Below are positions 43,870 through 51,968 of a DNA stretch of 64,000 nucleotides, piece by piece; the stretch's first letter is position 1; each line of letters begins with the position of its first letter. The stretch is from Actinomyces faecalis (lineage in GTDB: Bacteria; Actinomycetota; Actinomycetes; Actinomycetales; Actinomycetaceae), in NCBI RefSeq assembly GCF_013184985.2, contig NZ_CP063418.1:682001-746000 (forward strand), written 5' to 3'. The notes below the pieces were generated by a model. That model saw only the letters and a program-made list of their open reading frames with translations, made no database searches and was not told the origin of the DNA. The position numbers and the translations under genes were made by a program.

Positions 43870-43893
43870 GACCGCAGGTGTTTCCTTGCGGTC
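43870..43893 (-). promoter_or_regulatory. Leader stem-loop of small gene E (variant)
   Basis: As RNA GACCGCA and UGCGGUC pair perfectly over 7 bp with a 10-base loop. It lies 21 bases before the ATG, the same place as the other leader hairpins, but with a different sequence and no bulge. Confidence 0.6.
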
Positions 43894-43995
43894 TGGTGCC
43901 GGGTGCAGGGACTGGTTCTCCCTGTCCTGGCGTGGGCGGTGACATCCGACCGCCGCCCCGTGAGGTGCCGTGGTTCCAACACGGTGTCCTCTCAC

Positions 43996-44033
43996 CTGGT
44001 ACGTGGGTTGTGCGCGCACGGCCCACGTACCAG
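43996..44033. repeat. Array palindrome at the right end of the array
   Basis: CTGGTACGTGGG (43996-44007) and CCCACGTACCAG (44022-44033). It separates the minus-strand array from the plus-strand operon that starts at 44061. Confidence 0.9.
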
Positions 44034-44060
44034 GTCCCTGGCTGAGGGTGGTGGTGCGCG

Positions 44061-44324
44061 GTGATGGAGCACGTGGAGGCTGCCTGGGCCACGCGGTGCG
44101 CGTGCCTGGGGGACAAGCTGGTGCTGCTGGCCGTGGCCAGTGCCGCCGATGAGGAGGGCCGGTGTCGTCTGGTGCCGAAGGAGCTGGCCCCACGGGTGGG
44201 GATGAGTCCTGCCCGTGTGGATGGGGCCCTGGCTGGGCTGCACCGTGACGGGCTCGTGCGGGCTCGGCGTTGGGACGACACCGGTGCCTGGTCTGTGGCC
44301 TTGCTGCTGGAAGGAGCGCGGTGA
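44061..44324 (+). CDS. Small winged-helix DNA-binding protein
   Basis: 87 residues; GTG 44061 and ATG 44064 are both possible starts. The winged helix DKLVLLAVASAADEEG ... LVPKELAPRVGMSPARVDGALAGLHRDGLVRARR occupies almost the whole protein and parallels the N-terminal domain of the protein at 46259 (NKLVLVVLAEYADEHG ... STVRRTLRAYEQMGLI). It is of the HTH_36 type found in plasmid replication initiators. First gene of the plus-strand operon; overlaps the next gene by TGATG. Confidence 0.75.
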   Translation: MMEHVEAAWATRCACLGDKLVLLAVASAADEEGRCRLVPKELAPRVGMSPARVDGALAGLHRDGLVRARRWDDTGAWSVALLLEGAR

Positions 44325-45202
44325 TGGGTGTGATGAGCCTGCCTGTCGGGGGCGTGCGCTGCCCGGGGGTGTGTGCTGACGGGGGCCGGTGCCAGGCGCT
44401 GGTTGTCCCTGCTAGCGGACCTGGGGTGGGCGGGCACTGGCGTACCGCTCACGATGGTCCCCATATTCCTGGGTGTGACGAGGGGGCTGTGCGAGACGTC
44501 CTGGCCAGGGGCGATGACCCTGCTCCTGTGGTGCGTGCCCTGCACAAGGGCAGCGGGCGTGCTCAGGACTGGATCGACGCTCTGCGCCTAGCAACTGGTA
44601 TCAGTGACGAGGAGCTCTCACGCTGGAGCGCAGGGGAGTGGGAGCGGTGGGCGCGTTTCCACGCCGCTATCCAAGAGGGGCAGCCGGCCCGCCTGGCAAC
44701 GGGTCTTCCCAAACGTGTGTACTACTCGGCCCTGATCAACCCCGGCGACAAGGTGGCCCTGACTGCGGCCCCGCCGCAGGCGACCGGGTGGCGACGCCCA
44801 TACCCGTGCCTGGGGGAGGCGCGACTGGCTGCGGACATGCGGATCTTTGACAACGACTACGTGCGCCTGGGCGGTGACATGTTCGGCGTGAACCTGGACG
44901 CTGTTGAGCAGGTGTGCGCGTTGTCGGTGGATCAGGCATGTGGCCTGGACGGGGACCAGGTGGTCGGGCCGGTCGGCCTGTGGGGCACGCTCCTGCCTGA
45001 CGGCGAGCAAGGGGTGTGTGCGCAGGTCACCGAGCTGGTCGTCACTGGCCTGCGCGACTGGGGGCCAGAGGCCTTGACCGACCTGCTGGGCGAGCCCACC
45101 ACCACCCAGCACGACCTCGACAGCACCGGTGGGGCAGTTGATGCCTGGACTCTTGGCTGGTCCTGGGCTGGCGGGTCACCGGAAAGGTGGTGGATGGCAT
45201 GA
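44324..45202 (+). CDS. Cys-rich unknown protein, paralogue of 45459
   Basis: 292 residues from the ATG at 44324, AAGGAG seven bases upstream. The N-terminus has a possible zinc-binding cluster: GVRCPGVCADGGRCQALV, then a His-containing stretch and IPGCDEG. The same C..C..H..GCDEG layout opens the protein encoded at 45459. A helical middle (WSAGEWERWARFHAAIQEG) matches WAPAQWQAWADYRNALATG there. The C-terminal half is less similar. Function unknown; the pair was probably produced by duplication within the element. Confidence 0.7.
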   Translation: MGVMSLPVGGVRCPGVCADGGRCQALVVPASGPGVGGHWRTAHDGPHIPGCDEGAVRDVLARGDDPAPVVRALHKGSGRAQDWIDALRLATGISDEELSRWSAGEWERWARFHAAIQEGQPARLATGLPKRVYYSALINPGDKVALTAAPPQATGWRRPYPCLGEARLAADMRIFDNDYVRLGGDMFGVNLDAVEQVCALSVDQACGLDGDQVVGPVGLWGTLLPDGEQGVCAQVTELVVTGLRDWGPEALTDLLGEPTTTQHDLDSTGGAVDAWTLGWSWAGGSPERWWMA

Positions 45203-45462
45203 ACATCTCTTTCAAGTCCCGTCGACGCAAGCGCTCCCGCCTTGAAGGCTGCCGTGTGGCGACGAGTGCTGAGGCAGTTCAGGACCCGGGCCGCATAATC
45301 ATGGCTCGAACCCGCTCAGGACGCACCCTGGCTGCTCCCCAGGCACAGCCCGCTGCCGCGCCCAAGAACCAGCACTCCGACGCTATGAGGAAGGCTCTCA
45401 GCCTCATCCGGCGAGCCTGGGCTCTCGCCCGCCGCGCAGGTCGTGGAGGGAGGCTGCTGTGA
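45199..45462 (+). CDS. Small basic protein
   Basis: 87 residues, ATG overlapping the previous stop (ATGA) and its own stop overlapping the next GTG (GTGA). Very rich in Arg and Ala: MNISFKSRRRKRSRLEG at the start and LIRRAWALARRAGRGGRLL at the end, the latter an amphipathic helix. No family recognised. Both overlaps support it as a real member of the operon; nucleic-acid binding would suit its charge. Confidence 0.55.
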   Translation: MNISFKSRRRKRSRLEGCRVATSAEAVQDPGRIIMARTRSGRTLAAPQAQPAAAPKNQHSDAMRKALSLIRRAWALARRAGRGGRLL

Positions 45463-46259
45463 GCGATGGTGGACTGACGTGCTCTGGTAGGACCACTTCG
45501 GGTCGGGAGTGTGGGGCGCGTATGCGTCTTTGCTCCTCCCCGGCTGGGAAGATCATTCCCTTCTTCCGTGCCGAGACCCCTCACGCTGCTGGGTGTGACG
45601 AGGGGGCGTGGAACACCGGCCCTGAGGTCGTAGCCGCCTTTGACGCCCTGCGTGAGGGGCGTGACCACTCCGCTGGTCAGTGGCTTGAGGCGCTAGCGAT
45701 GTACCTCCAGGCAGGATGCTCCGCTCAGTGGGACGTGTGTTCGTACCTTGCTCAGTGGGCGCCAGCCCAGTGGCAGGCCTGGGCGGACTATCGCAACGCC
45801 CTGGCTACCGGTAGCGCCTACGAGGCTCCGTGCATTCCTGAGGGCCTGTCCAGGCTGCTTGGCTTCCCGGTCATGCCTGCGGACATGACCGCTTCTTTCC
45901 CCTACCTGGGGTTCGTCTGCTGCGGTGTGCAGGACCTGGTAGACGCCCGCCACCGGCTTGGTAGCGGCTTGATCGTGTCGAGCGCCCTGTTCGGCGGCCC
46001 GACGCTGCCAGGGCTGCTCCAGGCCCGGCGTCGAGTGAGTGGTGTCCTGGAGCCCGGTTCCTGGTGGCTGGAGGCCACTGTCCTGCTGCTGCCTCAGCCC
46101 AGCGGCCACGGCGTGCTCGCCGAGGTCAGCGAGGTCCTTCTCTCCGTCAGGACAGACAACGACTGTGCGTCAGCTGGTGCGGACCTTGACGGCCTCTTCC
46201 CCCACGCCCTGACTGGCACCTGCACCTGCTGCGGCACACGCACCTGGAGGTGGGAATAA
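45459..46259 (+). CDS. Cys-rich unknown protein, paralogue of 44324
   Basis: 266 residues, GTG start overlapping the previous stop. N-terminus: LTCSGRTTSGRECGARMRLC, then HAAGCDEG, matching the Cys/His layout of the 44324 protein. A second pair, CTCCGTRTWRWE, ends the protein and could supply further metal ligands. The middle has FPYLGFVCCGVQDLVDARHRLGSG against YPCLGEARLAADMRIFDNDYVRLGG in the paralogue. Its TAA overlaps the next ATG. Function unknown. Confidence 0.7.
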   Translation: MSDGGLTCSGRTTSGRECGARMRLCSSPAGKIIPFFRAETPHAAGCDEGAWNTGPEVVAAFDALREGRDHSAGQWLEALAMYLQAGCSAQWDVCSYLAQWAPAQWQAWADYRNALATGSAYEAPCIPEGLSRLLGFPVMPADMTASFPYLGFVCCGVQDLVDARHRLGSGLIVSSALFGGPTLPGLLQARRRVSGVLEPGSWWLEATVLLLPQPSGHGVLAEVSEVLLSVRTDNDCASAGADLDGLFPHALTGTCTCCGTRTWRWE

Positions 46260-47512
46260 TGAGCTTCCAGGCTGTGCACTGGGCGCTGCACGAGGTGCAG
46301 GGTGTGCCCAACAAGCTCGTGCTCGTTGTCCTGGCCGAGTACGCCGACGAGCACGGCTGCTGCTGGCCCAGCCAGCAGGCCATCTCCCGGTCCGCCGAGC
46401 TGTCCGAGTCCACGGTGCGCCGCACCCTGCGCGCCTACGAGCAGATGGGACTGATCTCCTCCACCCACCGCTACGTCGTCGACGAGGACGGCAGCAAACG
46501 ACGTGCCTCCAACGTCTACCAGCTCCACATCGGCACCCAGCCCCAGACCCTGGCCGAGACCCTCACCGAGCCGGCCACGAAGGCTGAGGAGCCTGTGGAC
46601 AACTCCGCTGAGGGGCTACCGGTCAATCTGACCGGTAGGGGCGGCCCTGTGGAAAACTCGCCTGTGGGTAACTCTGCTGGACACCGAGTTTCTGGCTTAA
46701 ACACTTATACCGGTCAGTCTGACCGGAAGGTAGGGGCTACCGGTCAAATCCGGGGGGCTACCGGTCACCAGGTGACCGGTATAACTACTATCCAAACCAC
46801 CATAGAGAACCACCAGACCAGACCTGACCAGACCCCGAAGTCTCACCAGGACGCGAGCGAGTCTGCGCAGGTCGGGTCGGGTCAGGTCGGGCCTGACGAC
46901 GGCGGCGGTGACGGTGGACAGGCTGCCTCGTCGGTCTCGTCGGCCTCGGTGGCTTCGCCTGCCTCGGCCGGTCCTGCCGGTCGGCAGGCGCCTGCTGGCC
47001 GGGACGCGGGGCTGATCGCCGCCTGCCTGCCGGCCTGGATGCACCCGATGGACGCCCCGGGCGCGGCCCAGGTCGCGGGGCTGCTGCGTGAGCGGGTCGA
47101 GGCGGGATGGACCCCCTCACAGATCGCCTCGCTCATGGACGCCCCGCCCCCGCCTGGGGGTGCGCGGCGCCTGAGCGCGCTGGTGGGCTACCGCCTGGAG
47201 GCCAACGTGGCGCCCGAGCTGGCGCCCGCGGCCCTGGCCCGTCCGTCGGCCAGTGCCCAGGATGACCTGGAGCGGCAGCGTGCGGCGCGCTCGGAGGCCC
47301 TGGCCGCCACCAGCCGCGAGACGGACCCGGCCTGGGACCAGGCCCTGGAGACCGCCCGCCAGACCATGCCGGAGGCGTCCTGGGTCGAGCTGGCCGTGGA
47401 GGCCCGCAGGCTCCTGGCCGCCCACCGGCCCGCCCCGGCCACGGGCCGGGCGCCAGCGCCCCAGCCGTCAGCAGGCGCTGCTCGTGAGGGACCACCAGGC
47501 CGGGCGGCGTGA
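46259..47512 (+). CDS. Winged-helix protein, possible replication initiator
   Basis: About 417 residues from the ATG at 46259, GGAGG eight bases upstream (GTG 46250 is an alternative). The N-terminal HTH_36-type domain is HWALHEVQGVPNKLVLVVLA ... WPSQQAISRSAELSESTVRRTLRAYEQMGLISSTHR (residues ~5-75). A long low-complexity middle follows, and the C-terminus (about residue 260 on) is a helical domain with WMHPMDAPGAAQVAGLL. HTH_36 domains occur in RepA_N-type plasmid initiators, whose origins can lie inside the gene. Here the middle of the gene carries iteron-like repeats (46616-46782). A transcription regulator is the alternative. Confidence 0.65.
   Translation: MSFQAVHWALHEVQGVPNKLVLVVLAEYADEHGCCWPSQQAISRSAELSESTVRRTLRAYEQMGLISSTHRYVVDEDGSKRRASNVYQLHIGTQPQTLAETLTEPATKAEEPVDNSAEGLPVNLTGRGGPVENSPVGNSAGHRVSGLNTYTGQSDRKVGATGQIRGATGHQVTGITTIQTTIENHQTRPDQTPKSHQDASESAQVGSGQVGPDDGGGDGGQAASSVSSASVASPASAGPAGRQAPAGRDAGLIAACLPAWMHPMDAPGAAQVAGLLRERVEAGWTPSQIASLMDAPPPPGGARRLSALVGYRLEANVAPELAPAALARPSASAQDDLERQRAARSEALAATSRETDPAWDQALETARQTMPEASWVELAVEARRLLAAHRPAPATGRAPAPQPSAGAAREGPPGRAA
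46616..46782. other. Cluster of TACCGGTCA half sites, candidate origin (oriV) or operator
   Basis: Seven half sites in 167 bp. The inverted pairs are CTACCGGTCA/TGACCGGTAG (46616-46638, 3-bp spacer), TACCGGTCA/TGACCGGA (46708-46727, 3-bp spacer) and CTACCGGTCA/TGACCGGTAT (46758-46782, 5-bp spacer). A single direct copy lies at 46737-46746. A locally AT-richer stretch (TTAAACACTTAT) lies inside and ATAACTACTATCC follows. They sit in the low-complexity middle of the winged-helix gene, so coding constraint is weak. Confidence 0.7.
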
Positions 47513-47590
47513 TACGTGCGCCCACGCTCTACGACCCGTGTGAGTGTCGGTGCCACCGCCTACCATCACCACCAGCACCGACCCCGAACC

Positions 47591-47642
47591 CAGATCCAGA
47601 TCCCAGATCCCAGATCCCGATCCCAGATCCCGAACCCGATCC
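47591..47642. repeat. Degenerate CAGATCC/CGATCC tandem repeat
   Basis: About eight units of 6-7 bases (CAGATC, CAGATCC, CGATCC, CGAACC) fill the region just upstream of the ribosome-binding site of the gene at 47664. Slippage here would change leader length. Confidence 0.85.
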
Positions 47643-47663
47643 TGTCCCCCGAGGTGAACCCCC

Positions 47664-48782
47664 GTGAACGACCCCGTGACCCCGACAAACCCCCACGAGC
47701 CGGACCGTGTCGAAACGGCGTCCGCGCCGCAAGGCTCGCGCCGACCGTCCAGGAAGGTGCTGATCGGTGCTGGCGCGGCGATCGCTGTCGTGCTGGCCGG
47801 TGCGGGCGGTGGCGCCTGGTGGCACCACAGCCAGTCCCAGGCCCGCGCCCAGGCGCTGGCCGCGTGCCAGGCCGCCCACACGCAGGTCCAGGAGGCGGCT
47901 GCCAGCCTGGCGCAGGACGCTGAGGACGCTACCGCCCTGCTGGCTGAGGCCGAGGACGACGCCACGGTCACTGGCTCCCAGCGCGACGCCCTGGACGAGG
48001 CCCTGGCCGGTGCGACGAGCGCCACCGAGACCGCCCCCGCCGCGTGTGATGCGAAGGCAAGCAAGAAGGCTTTAGAAAAGGTTCGGTCGGGTCTGGACGA
48101 GCAGAACAAGACCCTGACCACCGCTGCGACTGCTTTGGCTGACGCCTCCAAGGTCGTGGAGGAGGGGCTGCTGGCCACCGCCACCACCGCCCTGGACCAG
48201 GCGGTGGCTGACGCAGGCGCCAAGGCCGGTGAGGTCGAGGCCGCTGTGGCTGAGGCCGAGGGCAAGGTGGCTGACGACGCGGTGCGCACCACCGCGGCCG
48301 AGGCAGCCACGGCCCTGCGCGCCGCGATCGAGGCTGCCGGACAGGTCGACAGGACCAGCCGTGGCGCGGTGAGCGAGCAGGCTCAGGCCCTCACCGATGC
48401 CACGGGTGCGGCTGAGGAGGCCCGCGCCGCCCTGGCCCAGGCCCGCACCGACTGGGACGCAGCCCAGGCCACAGCAGCAGCCCCCGCTGCCAGTGGTGGT
48501 GGCTCTGCCTCTGCTAGCGCCCGCACCAGCGGTGGTGGGACCGCCTCACGCGGTGGCTCCTACAGCAGCGGCGGCGGCTATACAGGCGGCGGCTGGGCCG
48601 GTGGGGTCACCAGCAGCGGCGGTAGCGCCTCGACAGGTAGTACAGGTGGTGGTGCCCCGTCTGGTGGCGGCTCCTCGTCCGGCGGAGGCCTCTCAGACTG
48701 GACCGTGCTCCCGGGTGATGGCTACATCAAGTTCTGCGGCGATACCTCAGGTGACCCTGCCCGGGTTTGCGAGGTCAAGTAA
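47664..48782 (+). CDS. Membrane-anchored coiled-coil protein with Gly/Ser-rich tail
   Basis: 372 residues, GTG start with GAGGTG upstream. A charged cytoplasmic N-terminus and a transmembrane segment (VLIGAGAAIAVVLAGAGGGAWW, about residues 32-53) precede about 200 residues of Ala/Glu/Lys-rich helix with heptad character. A Gly/Ser/Thr-rich stretch of about 80 residues follows, and a short end GDGYIKFCGDTSGDPARVCEVK with two Cys. The anchored coiled coil plus flexible tail suggests an extracytoplasmic structural or binding protein of the conjugative element. No specific family. Confidence 0.7.
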   Translation: MNDPVTPTNPHEPDRVETASAPQGSRRPSRKVLIGAGAAIAVVLAGAGGGAWWHHSQSQARAQALAACQAAHTQVQEAAASLAQDAEDATALLAEAEDDATVTGSQRDALDEALAGATSATETAPAACDAKASKKALEKVRSGLDEQNKTLTTAATALADASKVVEEGLLATATTALDQAVADAGAKAGEVEAAVAEAEGKVADDAVRTTAAEAATALRAAIEAAGQVDRTSRGAVSEQAQALTDATGAAEEARAALAQARTDWDAAQATAAAPAASGGGSASASARTSGGGTASRGGSYSSGGGYTGGGWAGGVTSSGGSASTGSTGGGAPSGGGSSSGGGLSDWTVLPGDGYIKFCGDTSGDPARVCEVK

Positions 48783-48955
48783 CACAACTGCACAGACTTC
48801 GTGGGGCGCCGTGAGCGGCGTGCCTGCGACACAGACTCCCTGGTGGGCAGGCCGGTAAGGCCTAGGAAACCACGTGCCTGCCTGCCAGGGCCTAGACCCC
48901 CGACTCGCACTCCTGCGGGTCGGTCCGAATCCGCATCCTGAAAGGACGCAGAAAT

Positions 48956-51718
48956 ATGGTCAAGACGACCACTCCGGGTGTGCCGACGGCGCACCGCTCA
49001 CGACTGGGCTCCAGCCTAGCCGCAAACCCCCGCCGGGCGATGCTGCGCCGCTGCGCAGCAATCGCTATGACCGGCACCCTGGCCCTCTCCGGCCTGGCAG
49101 GTGCGGTCGCCAGCGATGCTTTTATCCCTCAGGCTCATGCTGTGGACGCCTCCGAGACCTCCGGCTACCGAGGCGTCAACGTCGGGCGCGGCTACGAGCT
49201 GCGCTACACCCTCGGCGGTACCAACACCCACTGGCTGGGAGCCAACCGTGGTCCGGACGGTGGGCTGGCCTGGTGCATCGACTGGTCCGCCCTCGCGCCG
49301 ACCCCGGACCAGCTGCTTAACCCTGCTGAGCTCGCAGCGCAGGACCAGCGCGGGGACACCCCGAGTGAGCTGAGCCTGAACCCGGCTCAGACGTACACGG
49401 TGTTCTCCCAGTACGAGAGCGTCAACGAAGAGAACAGCCGCGCGGCGCTGTCGATCCTGGCCCACGCCAACTACGACAGGGGCTCCTACGTGCCCGGGAT
49501 GCTCGCTGCGATCCAGCAGGCATTCCCCGACGCCTACGCGACTGCCGTCAGCTACGCATCCTGGGGCAAGCAGAACACACCCCAGAACTACGAAATCCCC
49601 AGCGCCTCCGCACCCACCCAGGTTCGCACCGGCACGATCAACAACATTATCGTGACTGCTGACGACGGCAGCGTCATCACCGGTATTCCGGTCAAGGTGG
49701 TCCTGCGAGGCCCGGCCGTCTTCGACGCTACCGGCACTGACACCTGGACCGGCACCTCCGCCTCCACTGCTACCTCCCTGGCCTGGACAGCAACCGGCAA
49801 CGGTGAGGTCGCCTTTGACACCTACTACCAGCTTCCTGGCGGGAAGATGGTCAGGTACGACGGTGCTGGCAATGTCCAGGACGAGATCGGCGTCTCCGGT
49901 CCGTATGATCCGCAGCAGGTCACCAAGCCCGGACAGCCTTTCCGTGTGTTCTATGACTTCCAGCCGGTGGCTACGTCATCGGTGGTGGATGCTGGGTCTA
50001 AGGTTGTGGACCACGCTGCCACGTCCCTGTCGGACACGATCCGCGTCAGGGCTGACGAGTCCTACAGCGAGTCTCCGGAGTGGATGTACGACGGGGCGGG
50101 GAACCTGGTGCCGGTGGTGCTCCGGGGTACGGCGTACTACGTGGGCCAGCGTCCTGCTGAGGTCCCGGGTGAGGTGCCTGCGGGCGCGCAGGTCGTGGGT
50201 TCCACGACCGTGACGGCGACGGGTCCGGGTACCTACACCGCCACCATCACCACTGATGCGCCGGTTGACTCGCAGTTCGTGACCTGGGTGTGGGAGGTCG
50301 TCAAGGCCGACCAGGGTGACTACAGCTCTTATGTGGCTGGGGACTGGTCGGACTCGTGGGGCCTGGCTGATGAGACCACGAGTGTGCGTGAGAGGGTGGA
50401 GGTGGACTCCACGATCCAGTCCAACGTGACTAAGTCGGGTACCTACCTGGTGGACAGCCTGTACGTGGACGGCTTTGACGCCGACCACACGGACTTCGAG
50501 GGTGGGGCTGGTTTCGCGGCTGACGTGGACGAGATGACGCAGTCGCTGTACTTCTTCCCCGCTGACCTGCCGGTGGTGGACGCGAACAAGGACAAGGCCC
50601 GGCTCATCGGTGAGGTCACTGTCCCCGCCAGGAACGGCTACGTGGACCGTGTGGGCTCGGGCAAGTTCAAGATGCTGGAGGGCTCTCCGGCGGGCACCTA
50701 CGTGTTCGTCACCTCCTTCGCGGGTGATGACCGTACCGAGCCCTACGCCTCCTCGGTCACTGACAAGTACGAGCAGGTCCGGGTCGAGCCCACCCCGCCG
50801 GAGATCAGGACGACGGCGACTGACAAGGCAGACGGCGACAAGCTCCTGGCCAGCACGGGGGACGTGACGATCCAGGACAAGGTGTGCCAGGCCCCGGGCA
50901 AGAGCCTGAAGGTCGGTCAGACCTACACGCTGACGGCTACCGCCATGGACAAGGCCACCGGCCAGGCCGTCCTCGATGACAACGGCAAGCCGTACACGGG
51001 TAGCGCGGAGTTCACTCCCGCCTCTGAGGATGACTGCGGCCTGGTGGACGTGACCATCCCAGCGAAGAAGCTCAACGGCAAGAGGGTCGTCATGTTCGAG
51101 GCCGTGGCGCTGGACGGCACGACGGTGGCCCTGCACACCGACATCAACGACGAGGGCCAGACCGTCGAGGGCGGGGAGGAGCCCGAGGTGGGCACCACGC
51201 TGACCGACAGGGCTGACGGGGACCACGAGGTCGCTCCCGGCCCGGTCACCCTGGAGGACAAGGTGTGCCCCAGGAACGACACCACGTTCGTCGCGGGGCG
51301 GACCTACACGGTCACCGGTCGTCTGATGGACAAGGCCACCGGCAAGCCGGTCGTGGGCAAGGACGGCAAGGAGGTCACCGCCTCCTCCGACTTCACCCCA
51401 GCCACGTCCACTGACTGCGCGACGGTGACCTTCGCGTTCGACACCTCTGACCTTGCGGGCCGCGACGTGGTCGCGTTCGAGAAGGTGTTCGAGCAGGGTC
51501 TGGACACTGAGATCGCCTCCCACGAGGACATCAACGACGAGGGCCAGACGGTGCGGGTGAGCGAGCCGGGCAAGCCCGGCAGGCTGGCCAGGACTGGTGC
51601 GGCTGCCACCCTGGCGGGTGTGAGCGCTGCTGGCCTGGTCGGCTCGGGCGTGGTGCTGGTGCGTCGCCGCAGGAACACGGTGGCTGGCAGCGAGATGGCT
51701 GACGTCGAGCTGGTCTGA
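48956..51718 (+). CDS. VaFE-repeat cell-wall-anchored surface protein
   Basis: 920 residues, ribosome-binding site GAAAGGA. A long signal peptide (CAAIAMTGTLALSGLAGAVA, cleavage near AQAHA-VDAS). The N-terminal domain has LGANRGPDGGLAWCIDW, resembling the Cys region of thioester adhesin domains. Two tandem C-terminal repeats each start with TTxTDxADGD, contain a conserved Cys pair and end VMFEAV.../VAFEKVF... with HTDINDEGQTV or HEDINDEGQTV, the VaFE isopeptide-type module. The sorting signal is LARTG (residues ~885) with a hydrophobic segment and RRRR. Probably exported and attached by sortase; likely adhesin for mating or host contact. Confidence 0.9.
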   Translation: MVKTTTPGVPTAHRSRLGSSLAANPRRAMLRRCAAIAMTGTLALSGLAGAVASDAFIPQAHAVDASETSGYRGVNVGRGYELRYTLGGTNTHWLGANRGPDGGLAWCIDWSALAPTPDQLLNPAELAAQDQRGDTPSELSLNPAQTYTVFSQYESVNEENSRAALSILAHANYDRGSYVPGMLAAIQQAFPDAYATAVSYASWGKQNTPQNYEIPSASAPTQVRTGTINNIIVTADDGSVITGIPVKVVLRGPAVFDATGTDTWTGTSASTATSLAWTATGNGEVAFDTYYQLPGGKMVRYDGAGNVQDEIGVSGPYDPQQVTKPGQPFRVFYDFQPVATSSVVDAGSKVVDHAATSLSDTIRVRADESYSESPEWMYDGAGNLVPVVLRGTAYYVGQRPAEVPGEVPAGAQVVGSTTVTATGPGTYTATITTDAPVDSQFVTWVWEVVKADQGDYSSYVAGDWSDSWGLADETTSVRERVEVDSTIQSNVTKSGTYLVDSLYVDGFDADHTDFEGGAGFAADVDEMTQSLYFFPADLPVVDANKDKARLIGEVTVPARNGYVDRVGSGKFKMLEGSPAGTYVFVTSFAGDDRTEPYASSVTDKYEQVRVEPTPPEIRTTATDKADGDKLLASTGDVTIQDKVCQAPGKSLKVGQTYTLTATAMDKATGQAVLDDNGKPYTGSAEFTPASEDDCGLVDVTIPAKKLNGKRVVMFEAVALDGTTVALHTDINDEGQTVEGGEEPEVGTTLTDRADGDHEVAPGPVTLEDKVCPRNDTTFVAGRTYTVTGRLMDKATGKPVVGKDGKEVTASSDFTPATSTDCATVTFAFDTSDLAGRDVVAFEKVFEQGLDTEIASHEDINDEGQTVRVSEPGKPGRLARTGAAATLAGVSAAGLVGSGVVLVRRRRNTVAGSEMADVELV

Positions 51719-51873
51719 GGCTCCTCCTTGCTCCCTGGTCACCGTGTATCGGGGTGGTCAGGGCCACGGGTGGAGGCAGGGGTGGCGGTGTCACGGATGC
51801 GTGTGGGGCGGTGTTTCCGGGGGCACGCACCACGCCGCGCAGGGCTTACGCGACAGGCCCGCCAGGGGGGTGA

Positions 51874-51899
51874 GCAGCGTGAACAACGCTTGACGCTGC
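51874..51899. terminator. Inverted repeat downstream of the VaFE gene
   Basis: GCAGCGT (51874-51880) and ACGCTGC (51893-51899) pair, enclosed by GTGAGCAG (51870-51877) and CTGCTCAC (51905-51912) as an alternative longer pairing. An AT-rich stretch with TTTTT follows further on. It could end the VaFE transcript or regulate the next gene, whose start is 70 bp away. Confidence 0.45.
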
Positions 51900-51968
51900 T
51901 TGCACTGCTCACCCCCCATTTCAGTTTTGCGATCACACTCATTGTTTTTAAGGAAGGAAACCTTTCTG

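Noticed and set aside
41220..44033. Integron attC array
   Set aside because: The palindromes lack the RYYYAAC and GTTRRRY core sites and no IntI-type integrase is visible; only the cassette-like layout is similar.
41220..44033. CRISPR array
   Set aside because: Repeats are separated by coding genes of 190-600 bp, not by short unique spacers, and no cas gene is present.
42073..44064. 663-codon plus-strand frame across the small-gene array
   Set aside because: Contains repeated translated copies of the spacers and palindromes, runs antisense to the supported small genes, and has no ribosome-binding site.
43520..44545. 341-codon minus-strand frame crossing the array's right end
   Set aside because: Spans the palindrome and the plus-strand operon start; composition is that of a shadow frame.
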